Source of the DNA: Actinomucor elegans
Lineage: Eukaryota > Mucoromycota > Mucoromycetes > Mucorales > Mucoraceae
Length of the DNA stretch: 64,000 bases
Assembly (NCBI GenBank): GCA_026027325.1
Contig: JAMSLZ010000003.1
Location: forward strand, 2,232,001-2,296,000
Reading direction: 5' to 3'
Shown piece by piece: positions 26,001-36,800 of the stretch. Below the pieces are notes generated by a model, which was given only the letters and a program-made list of their open reading frames with translations, made no database searches and was not told where the DNA came from. The translations under genes and the position numbers were made by a program. Each line of letters begins with the position of its first letter. Position 1 is the stretch's first letter.

Positions 26001-29000
26001 ACTCTTGGAGAACAATGTTGGATTCGGCTACTTTCTTCTTTTTCTCATCAAATGCACAGTCTTCAAACTTGACGCTGCCTATCATACGGAAGTCATTCAA
26101 AAAGATATCTGCAGAACAAAGCACAGTGTCTTCAGGGTTATATTGTGTCTTGACAAATGATTCTCCATGCTTGTAAGAAGGTAGATCGTCTGGCACAGTG
26201 ACATTTTGTATGAAGTGTAAATAAGTCTGAGGTAAAATGACAGCGAATCGAGTACAAATGTATTGGTCGGTTAGATATCGCGTTAGCTGTTCGATATATT
26301 CCATTTGCAATGCATCTAGCATTGTCTCTAGGTCCCAGTCCTATGAGCTTATTAGTATCAGGTAGTAATGGCGTGTCATCTGCTACTAACATCTTTGATT
26401 ATTTCTTCCGCTAGTTCTTGCACAACTTTGACAAGGATTGGGGTCAGCAATACTACCACAGGCCTAGTGGCTTCTACAACTGTAGTAGCGATGACTTCAT
26501 TGCCCTTACCAAAAGCATCAGCACTGTCAGAATGATCATCAGTACGATTTCTGTCATCTGCCTCGTCTTTGAAATAGTCATTAGGATCATCATCTGCGTT
26601 TTCATAGAGCGGTCTAGCTTTCTCTTCATAATTCTATATCGCACATTTGTTAGTCTTTTATAAAATGTTTTTTTTTCAGTACCACCTACTTTCTCCGGAA
26701 TAAAATGAGGACGCGAAGGAGGAATATAAGGATGGAAAAACGCATATTCCGTGTTCAGTTGACTCAGCTTGAAGCGTCTCAAATAATCGCTATATGGAAT
26801 AGACGGCGGTATAGCTGCAGTGAGATTCTTTTCAGACTTTTTGTGATATACATCCCTTGCATGAATGCTCTGACCAGTAGATGATAGATTATCTATTATA
26901 AGCAATAAATATAGGTAATGTAAATTCAACTTTAATATCCTAAAATACCTTCGCTCATTCCATCTATTCTGGATAAAATTGAGTAATCATCAGCTGCTGA
27001 ATAGCTATCTATTTCTACTTCATCATCCGATTCAGAGTCGATAGCTGTGTGGAATGATTCGTTATCTTTAGATATACCGCTTTGTAAAGAGTACGTATCA
27101 TAAGATTCGCAATTAACTTCATAATCAGACTGTGCTTCATCATCAGATTCCGATTCACTATAAAGCATATCCACAACAGACGACGTGTGGATACTAGAAG
27201 CACTGCCAGCATTACTATAGCTTCTATATCGACCATCTGCAGATGTTGTATCCGATGAGTGAGACCTTATATCATACAAGACGGATTTATCTTCAATACG
27301 TCCTGTCAGAGATATATGTGTAAGGGGCTATGGACTTATTTAAAATTTAGGTTACTGTTTACCAAACATGAATGGTCTGAAAGGCGGCGCATAGAGAACA
27401 CCAACATGATGTCGATTGATAGAACGCATAGATAACTGTGAAGCTAGTTTGAGAAACCATTAGCAAACCTAGGTTCGATGGTAAAATTTTAGGTATATAT
27501 TACATTGAGATGCAGCATCGATTTCCTCATATAGACGAACACAGCGACGCGTCGCGTAATCCTGTGTGCGAATGAAGTTTTGCTGCTCACTTCTAGCTTT
27601 CTTCCACATTGCAGTATGTCTGAAGACAGTGACATTTAACCCCAAATCCATCTTGGCTACCTCGACCCAGGAATATTCATTATCCTATAATATCAACCAG
27701 CATTAGATACCATATGGTCTTTCCTTCTATGTACTGTTTTACCTCTAAAGAGCTATCACCCCTAGCTTGGTCTGGATTAGCAAGACATCGCATCAAGATT
27801 GCTGGTATCTTGAGTGTAATACGCTGGCTGTATTTGGCATTGATTAGGTTGTCAAATTCTAACAAAATACCTTCATTCAGGCTGATATTTGTAGCGCTGT
27901 TCATACTCATTAAGGATAGATCTATCTCTTGTATAAACAGTTTGACAAATGTAACATCAGGCAAGTCTTTAGATTCCATTTCCTGAGGAACAGCATTGTC
28001 TTCATCGATCAGGTTATATGCAAACGACTGACCGAAACAAGCGAGGCCAAGTAGAAAAGACGGCTTTATTTCACCTGTAATTTTGCCTATATCAAACTCC
28101 CATTGACAAAGATACGTTGCACATTGAGGAAGTGGTCCAAAGAGCCGATGAGCATATACGTTCACACCTGTTAAATTATTAGGTGAAATGAAACCATAGC
28201 TGTTAAAATGAACTCACCGTCAATATGTACATAGTTTTTAGGATCACGCGCATTTTTGATACGAAAGAAGCCTTGTTTTGACTGAAGATTTGGATTGCTG
28301 TCTCTACTCACAGTAATAGGACTAATATTTACGTATAAATCTAGACTCTTTGATTAGCAAAGCTCAAATAAACTAGTGAAGGTCTTTACCTAGATAGACA
28401 TCCAAGTTTCGCATCTCCAGCTGCAATTCTTGAAACTCAAACTGAGAATATCTTGAGCACTCATACAGGTTTTCAGGGAATAATAACACACCATCCTCTA
28501 GCTCTAGTAACAAGTACACCTCAAATGGATCCACAATGGGCTGGTGGTATAGCGTTAGAATTTATTCAGCTCCATTATCAAGTGATTTACCTTTGAATCG
28601 GCTTGCCGCTTTTTCTCTTCAAGCCATTCCGAATAATTACTTCTTCTTCGTCTATATTCATCGATAGTTGAAAAGTTATTCCAAGCACCAAAATAGTTAT
28701 CTTTTAGTAAAAAGATATATCGAATCAAAGTGCCAAACAATTTAACAGTTGCGCCATTAATCTTAACGTGAAGATTACACGACTCAATATGCCGCAAGAT
28801 ATCAACATTGTTATAATAATCATAGGTACCCTCTACAGTTAGATTAACTGCAACTGCTGCATGTGCATCGTCTTGCCTCATAAAAGAATTTAATGTGTGA
28901 GATGTTTGCAGTGAAAGGCCAGCACAACAGTGTTCTGCTGTGACGAAGAACTTGATAGATGATGTCTCTGACTGGAATTCAGTGAACGGGAGAGTGATAT

Positions 29001-31302
29001 CGAATGCCAGTCTATGCGCTTCTATTTTCAAAAAGGCTAATACAAAAAATAAGTTTATGTTCTATTGGCAATATATTATGCATACCATTATCCTCAATCG
29101 AGTTTGGATTATTGATAACATTATGTTCATTAACGCACAGATAGAGTTTGGGGTTTTCCAGGCTAAAACCAAGTTGGTATGTTACAGGCATGAAGTGCAA
29201 TAGATCAGCAGGTGGAGTAGAAGTCCAGTCCTTAACGGTATCTTGTAATAGGTAAACATGATCTCGTAGTAAAAATATGGTAGGCTTTTTAGGCGTAATT
29301 TTGAAATCCCAATGCCGATAACCATTCCATTGAAGTGGGGCAGGCATTCTTATTAGAATCTATAGCATATATTTGAGACTAACAATATATAGATTGCTTC
29401 TTTGGTTACCTCGATGCGGTTTGATTGAATAAAAGAAGCATAGTTGACACTAGTGGTAATATCGGTCTCTTTCAGAACGATTTCTATTTGATTAGTACAT
29501 CCATCTGTATCCAAAGCAAATGGTGTAATGACTTTTACAAAGGAACCTTCCCCAGCCTTAATGTTGAGCCAGCCATAAGGCCTAATATAATAACCATCAG
29601 GCCCAATATCTAGATCAGGTGAAGTGGAAGTGTATTTCCAATCCTGAAATAGAAAGTTGTTTATATATCGTCATAAGGACTTAGGTGTTACCTACCTTTG
29701 ATTTTTCACGTGTGGGTACTCGCAGGTTGCCTTCATCCATGAATTCAATATATGTCTCGAAGCAAGTAGCTACGCGTTGTTGTCCAGGCTGTAGTTTAGG
29801 AGTCGGTGTATTTGCGCGATGTGGATTGGGAAAAAAATAATCTTGCATTGCTGACCTTTGTCTATCAGCCCAAGGACCATAATGGATGGTTGCATCCCAT
29901 AAAGATATACGAATTCCCCATTCTGGAGGTAGCCCACCATTACCAATATCGATACCAATACCAGAGAAACTTTCAGTAGCTTCGGGAACCGGACCTTTTA
30001 CACCAGTCATTTGAGTCACACCAATTTATATATCACAAGAGAAACTTACCGGCGTAATCCGAATAATAAGTCAATGCCATTTTATTGCACTCTACAATGC
30101 TACCGACTCTAGCGTATTCCTCATGAAAAGTAGTACTTTCTGATGTACTTCCATCATGCGTTCTTGCTTCTCTCATTATATCACGCATGTGTTGCATTTT
30201 ACCATACTGCCTTGTTCTTGCAAAAGGATATAGAAACCGAAACGGTTTCAGTAAAGTAGATAGAAAACTACTGCAAATTTAGTACAGGCAATTAAGCATC
30301 CTATAGTAATCTAACCTGGTGTTTGGTACAGCATTTATCATCTCGATTGTTTCTTCTACATTGGTATAATCCATATTATCTTTTAGACTGACCTGAGTCT
30401 TTGTCAAGACAACATCAATCATGGATTTGTAATAATCCATTGATGATCTTGGTTTAGTTATACTATAATTGCCTATTGCTTGAGATACTTTCCAAACTAG
30501 CATAGATTTCAGTTCTGTATTTCCAATCATCACTGCAGCTATGGTGAACTCAAACTGAATTGGCAAGAGTCTTTCCAACAAGGAGTTATCGACATTGATT
30601 GGGGCCTGGCTCTCGGGATCAAGCATTCCACGAATTTGATTCAGCTTTTCGTGTTCCAGTTCCACTGTATGATTACTATCGCTCGTTGATAATCCAAGAA
30701 CATCCTTCATCCGTCCATATGCTGGAGTGTTATTATAAAAGAACCATTCTAAACCTTCGACTTTGCAATTAACGCGGCACGGCAAACCACTTGATTTATC
30801 TGTGAAATAGCTTTAATTTTATATGCATCTGACTATCACTGAAAATATATACCTGACTCTTCAGATTTCCTCACGTTGAATAACCAATACCTTAGAGCAA
30901 TATGTCCTTTAACAATTGAAATAGATTGATTCGTAGACAAGTATCTCAAATTCTTGAACAGTATTCGACCTCCCAACAACGAAACTCGTATGGATTCTAT
31001 ATAAAAACAAACAGCTGTCAATTTATTTTGAAATCGCTGATAATATGGTCTTTACCAACTTCGATATAAGCATTATATCTTCTCCAGGAATATTGATTTA
31101 TGATAAAAGTGAGAATTTGGCCGAGAACGCGGTTGAAATAGAATAAAAAGAAGATAACTACAACAATAACTACAAGACAATACACTACGAATAACCAAAA
31201 GTCGCTGACCGACTGAAGGCTTGCATTTGCCACTGTTGATTGCGCTTCAACAAAAAACATTATACTTGAATGAACAAAAAGCAAAGGAAAAGGTACAAGC
31301 AT
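20014..31302 (-). CDS. CSF1: CSF1/BLTP1 (Tweek, KIAA1109) bridge-like lipid-transfer protein
   Basis: Seventeen exons encode 3478 aa: 31302-31056, 30996-30853, 30799-30316, 30270-30050, 29994-29696, 29643-29410, 29359-29086, 29036-28591, 28540-28390, 28340-28218, 28167-27743, 27684-27504, 27443-27363, 27302-26949, 26892-26690, 26633-26391, 26340-20014. All junctions are GT-AG and keep frame. One N-terminal membrane helix (~35-57) is followed by Csf1 signatures: ESIRVSLLGGRILFKNL, GLEWFFYNNTPAY, PEWGIRISLWDATIHYGPWADRQR and APPFRPFMFG. An acidic Ser/Asp/Glu-rich insert (exons 14-15) and a very long uninterrupted last exon follow. BLTP1 proteins form a hydrophobic-groove rod that moves lipids between membranes; yeast Csf1 supports GPI-anchor synthesis, so lying beside MCD4 is suggestive but may be chance. 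A second ATG at 31260 could be the start. Confidence 0.95.
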
Positions 31303-31898
31303 TTCTTTTTATGACTTGAGATTACAGTCACAAATCGAGTTTCGCATTACTGTAGCACAGATTCTTGGTTGAAACTATTCAATACACGTGTTTTTCCATT
31401 GCCTTTATTGAAATGTAGATACATCTCTATTACTTATTAGAAAAGAGCTTAACAATACATATATACATTTGGAAAAAGCAACAATAGATTCAAACCGCAG
31501 TGCTTGACAATTGCATAGCATTCGCTTAAAATACCCTGATCATAGCTAATCCTGAAAATAATATAGGTAGATTACACAAAGTGTTATTAAAACAAGATCT
31601 TTACTGTACATGACAATAATCAATGGGGGCTCCTAAATACGCGACACCAAGTAAATGTTTTAATGAGCTTAAAAGAAAGGATGAGTAATCGCTTGTTTCT
31701 TGTGATCAATATGTGGTAGGCGAAACTGCAATTAACTTGAAACTTTTCTAAATTCAGTAACACATTCTGGGTATGTAATACTAATCAGATGTATATTTAT
31801 TTAGAATCGGTTGAGAAGTCTACGATGTATTCATCAAGAAATGCATGTAGTTACAGCCATTGTTTAGGGGGAATGTTTATTTTATTTAGTTTTAATAT
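31303..31898. other. Intergenic region, last host DNA before the transposon cluster
   Basis: About 0.6 kb upstream of CSF1, presumably its promoter. No ORF, RNA gene or element terminus is recognised until the LTR fragment at 31899. Confidence 0.5.
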
Positions 31899-32093
31899 TG
31901 TTGTAAACGCTCATGATTATATTAATAAGAGAATACTGTACAGATATAAAATCGTATAGATATCTTTATATATAGCTGCAGAAGTGTATTAAGCATTATT
32001 ATCCAGAATCAGATTGCAAATGACTGTATTTGATTATGTTGACGATCTTTATTTAAATATCACACTGAGCAAGTAGACGCTAATTGATAGATA
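31899..32093 (+). repeat. Truncated LTR of the A family
   Basis: Starts TGTTGTAAACGCTCATGA and matches roughly the first 195 bp of the 506-bp LTR of element A (33322) with scattered differences, then stops at a TA dinucleotide where the fold-back Tc1-like element begins. The rest of the LTR is not found on the other side of that element (39829 onward), so this copy was already broken or lost its right part later. Confidence 0.8.
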
Positions 32094-32460
32094 CAGTGGT
32101 GGAAATAACTGGTGCACAAAACTTTATTCGGGGATATCTTCATGAAAAATGATGCTAACCTTTTCAAACAACTTTATAGCTATTTACAAATTTGATTGTG
32201 ATACTCCTATAAGCCTTTAAGTTTGTTTGTTTACGTCATTTCAACGTCATAACTGATAATTAGATTTTTAAGTTAGGCAAAAATATCAAAGTTTCCGACA
32301 ATAGCAATGTAGTCGAAATTCTACATATTATAGCTTCATTTTTTCCATGATTATGATAATTTATGACGTTAGTGATGTCAAAGCTATAAAAAGAACGACA
32401 TTATTTCGATCCTTTTTTACCATTTTATCAACCTCTTTAAGGGACTTCATATATTTGAAG

Positions 32461-32825
32461 ATGCCCTATCAAATTCCTTCTGACAAGTTTTAAACTCCAT
32501 TAGAGCACTCATTTTTTAAGGCGCAGTCACTAATGAAGCTGTCTAGCAAACTGGAGTTTCCAAATGGACAATCAATCGAATGAAAGCACAGTTGAACCCT
32601 GATTACGAGTGACCTCCCTGTAGAAGACCTTCTCCCATAAGCAATACTGCTAAGATAGTTCTTCGGTTCAAAGTCCGATGTGGTAGCTTACGCTCTTTGC
32701 GAGATGCTCGATGATGATTGTTGAGCTTAGGTTGTTTTATTGGCAAGCGACAACTACGAAATCTAATGAGACAGCTTAATTTAGTTTCAGCTATTAAGAA
32801 AAAACGACCATTTATGTCGGACACT
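32461..32825 (+). pseudogene. Tc1-like transposase N-terminal relic, left arm of Tc1-A
   Basis: Begins MPYQIPSDK like the right-arm copy but then runs into several stops and frameshifts. Recognisable pieces are the helix-turn-helix region and VVAYALCEMLDDDC. It stops near 32825, where it meets the opposite-strand copy, so the catalytic domain is absent. Confidence 0.75.
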
Positions 32826-33296
32826 CACGTGTTTATTTTGGTTTCATCAGAGAATATAACCTTCTTCCAGTCGTCTACTGTCCAGTCACGGTGTTGTTTT
32901 TCCCATTTTAACCGATCCATGGGGTGATTTCGCTTGTAAAATGGTCTTTTTTTTTAATAAATGAAACTAAATTAAGCTGTCTCATCAGATTTCGTACTTG
33001 TCACTCGTCAATAAAATAACCTAAGCTCAACAACCATCGTCGAGCATCTCGCGAAGAGCGTAAGCTACCACACCCCGGACTTTACATCGAAGAACTATCT
33101 TAGTAGTATTACTTAGGGGAGAAGGTCTTTCACCACGAGGTTGCTCGTAATCAGGGTTCAACTGTGCTTTCATCCGATTAATTGTCCATTTAGAAACTCC
33201 AGTTCGTTGGACAGCCTCATTAGTGGCAGCGCCTTGCAAAATGAGTGCTTTGACGGAGTTTAGCTTGTCAGAAGGAATTTGATAGGGCATCTTCAA
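32826..33296 (-). pseudogene. Tc1-like transposase N-terminal relic, right arm of Tc1-A
   Basis: The first 87 codons (33290-33027; ORF from 33296) are open: MPYQIPSDKLNSVKALILQ, a helix-turn-helix with TNEAVQRTGVSKWTINRMK, then REMLDDGC before a stop. Further downstream on the minus strand DRLKWEKQHRDWTVDDWKK and FSDETKIN are recognisable, carrying the first catalytic Asp of the DDE domain; sequence then switches to the inverted left-arm copy. The second Asp and the Glu are missing, so it is non-functional. Confidence 0.8.
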
Positions 33297-33321
33297 ATTA
33301 ATAAAGTCTTTTAAAGAGGTT

Positions 33322-33827
33322 TGTTGTAAACGCTCATAATTATATTAATAAGAGAATACTGTACAGATAGAAAATCGTATAGATATCCTTATATATAGCT
33401 GCAGAAGTGTATAAAGCATTATTACCAAGAACCAGAATGTAAATGACTGTATTTGATTATGTTAAAATATCTTTATTTATATATCACTCTGAGCAAGTAG
33501 ACGCTAATTGATAAATACTATCTCTCACACCAAATATTACATTCAATACTATTACCTTTGGATATATTGATCCCGACACTCCTCGCCGCTAATCTTGGTC
33601 CGCTCATTTGGTTATTATCCCTGGTCTTCTTTATACGCAGTCCAACCTTGTTCCTGGCAAATCGTAATATGAATTTAGAATCAAGTACCGACCGAGAAAA
33701 AGTATATAAGAGATGCGTTTTATCACCTTTTGACCAGTTAATCAATTCTTGATCTCTAATAAAAAACTATCCACAGTTTTAAAAGTATTTCTATCTTCCA
33801 AAATCTTTATCTACCACCTTTACAACA
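33322..33827 (+). repeat. 5' LTR of element A
   Basis: 506 bp with terminal TGTTGTAAA...TTTACAACA inverted ends. Contains TATATAAG at about 33703-33710, a plausible TATA element for the genomic transcript. No difference from the 3' LTR was seen by eye. It also contains a short ORF of 64 codons that is not considered a gene. Confidence 0.95.
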
Positions 33828-33872
33828 TTTTTTACTTTTAATTACTGTCCTATTTTCCTTACTTTTATCGAT

Positions 33873-36800
33873 ATGGCTTCCAACAACGTTTCTGGTTCTT
33901 CTTCTGCCAACTGTGGTGTTAACCCTGACACCCCCATGTTTGATGAATCGACCTTGTCAAGCAACCTTGATGAGTTTATCAAGTCTCCTGGTGCTAGTTC
34001 TTTGTTGTCTGAGTCGGCTGAGCATGCTGTTGCTGACATGACTGACCCACAACTGATTGACACAAATATCGCCGGGCTCCGTGCAGATATTACCCGATAC
34101 CTTCAAGCGTTTAGTCGTGCTCGTGTAGTCAGAGATGACGTAGCGGCTGATGAAGCCTTGTTGGCCCTTGAACGCTCCAAGAGGATGCTCCGTGAGATCC
34201 AAGAGTGCAGTTCATTGATCGGTGAGGTTGATCGTGTTAAGCCACCTACTGGTTTGACATTGAATCGTCGCGACTTGCCCAAGTTCCAACTCTTGACCTC
34301 GGCTGTCAAACCTTTTCCAGGTTACGAAGCCTTCGAGTCTGTTGAGCATTTTTTGAGAGAATTTGAGGATGTAGTTGAGTCTTCTTCCATGTCCATTGAT
34401 GAGGTGTGGAAGAACTTCTTACCCCTTTGCCTTCCCCATGGCGATAAAGCATGGGTGAAAGATGAGCTGAGTAGAGGTTGTACCCTATGGGCAGATGCTC
34501 GTAGAGAGTTTAAGAAGCAGCACGGTTCTTCCCTTGTGTTGAGAAGATATACTGACCTTGTGTTTACCATGGTAATGGAAAACAATGAGTCGGTGGGCGA
34601 CTATGCTAAGCGTTTTCAAACAGCAATGTTTGATGCAGGCCTACCTAGAGAGTGTCCTAGAGTAGCTGATCGTTTTTTGGCCTCGCTGACTAAACCTGTT
34701 CAGACGCTGATCAGAGTTGCAATGAATTCAGTGAAGGCTGGATCTTCTGGTGAGAATGCTGAATACACTGTCGATCAAATCGCACAGATTGGTCGTGATA
34801 TTCTTGGTGACGACCATACGTCGTATAATGAGGCTGTTTCTCTTCTTCCTGGTGCGCCTGTTGTTGAGCGACGCAAAGAAAAGGCCCCCTATCACCATCA
34901 TCACAAGAATGCAGCTCGTCGGGTGCAAAAGGCGAGTAAGGTGGCGAAACCCTTTTCGTGCATCCATCATGGTAACAATGCGACCCATGACACCAAGGAT
35001 TGTTTTCTCGCTAAGAGAAGAGCTGAACGCCCTCCTTCTGTGAAGAAGGCGAAGGGTAAAGAGTGTTGGACTTGTGGTGTGTCTCCATGGCGTCCTGGTC
35101 ATCGTTGTGGTGCTGCTGAAAGCAGTAGTAGCAGTACTGTCTTGGCTGTGATGCCTGCGGCTTCCTCGAGTGAGAAGTCAATTGAGCAGCAAGTTCAAGA
35201 GGACTTGGAGATGGCCGACTCCGAGATTGAGAATCAGAGCTATCAATGTAAGTACCTGAATGAGAACAAGAAGAGTGACAAATTAAAGGCTAATGACGCA
35301 TTTAATTTATGTACACCGTTGATTGTAGAGTCTGAACGTCTCCTGGGACGCGTAGATACAGGAAGTAGTTGTAGCTTTGTTAGTTTGTCTTCTTTGAAGA
35401 ATAAACTTCATATAAATAAAGTACATAAATTACCTGGTTCTTATAATTTCTTGTCTCATCAAAATACTGCAAAGAGAATTGGTATCACCGATCCTTTGGA
35501 AATAAAGTATGCAAATGGCATTAAGTTCAAACACTCATTTGAAGTAATGAACTTTAACGACGGATTCGAGTTTGATATTCTTCTTGGCACAGATATTCTT
35601 CCCAAAATGAATATCGGATTAACTGGAGTGGCTTTTCGCATCAAAGATGATCATGCACATTCTGACGCTGCCTTGAGTGATGAAGCTATTTTTGAAAACT
35701 TGAACATTGAACGTGAAAGAAAACATGAACCTGACAATTCGCCTGCTGGTACGCCTGAGCAAAGAGCAGAGTTCATGAGTATAATTAAAGAATCACTAGA
35801 GATTAATCAGAGCATACCCATAACATCTTCATGTCCTTTGCCTGAATCCATTGTTCGATTACCTACGAAAGAGGGTGCAACGGCGTATAGACGTCAATAC
35901 CCCATCCCTTATGCATTAAGACCAGTTCTCGATAAGCAAATAAAAGAATGGTTGGAAACAGGTACAATCATTCGATCCCGAGTAAACACGTCATTCAACA
36001 GTCCATTACTGCTTGTTCCTAAACGTAACAAAGATGGTGAGATTGTGAGCCATAGAGCGTGTTTAGATGTGAGATCGTTGAATCAAATTCTACCTCCAAC
36101 ATTCAATTTTCCCGTACCTTTGGTTAAGGATATCTTTGATAACTTGGCCGGTAAAAAAGTGTTTACAACTTTGGATTTGTCGAATGCATATCATCGATTC
36201 AAAGTGGCACCCGAGGATGTACACAAGTTATCGTTTACTTATAATGGCAATGGCTTTTCCTTTCAAAAAGCGTGCTTTGGAGTGAAAATGCTAACCTCGC
36301 AATTTCAAAAGGTCATGGCAACCTTGTTTGAAGGTATTGATTGCGTTCAGAACTTCGTGGATGACTGTATTGTTGCCAGTGAAAGTATCGAACAGCATGC
36401 AAAAGATGTAAAGTTTGTGATTGACAGATTAAATTCCGCAAATTTAATCCTGAAAGAATCCAAGTGTTCATGGTTTCAACATTCAGTTCGTATGTTGGGA
36501 TTTGTAGTGGACGCTTCAGGAGTTCGTGTGGATCAATCAAAACTTACCAATGTTTCAAAGTGGCCACTTCCAAATAAAAATAAGAAACACATCCAGCAAT
36601 TTATGGGTTTGGTCAATTACCTGAGAGAATTCGTTCCGATGATTTCCAGAGTAGCAGAACCACTCACCAGTTTAGTGAATGCAGAGAATGTGGAAGAGCT
36701 GTGGACCGATCGTCACACTAAGAGCTTTGAAACTATCAAAGAGATTTTGCAGTCGAAGATGATGCTGCATTATCCGGATTTGTCAAAACAGTTTTACGTA

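Noticed and set aside
33518..33752. Short ORFs inside the A LTRs (also 39178-39412)
   Set aside because: They are within LTR sequence, repeated exactly in both LTRs, and match no domain.
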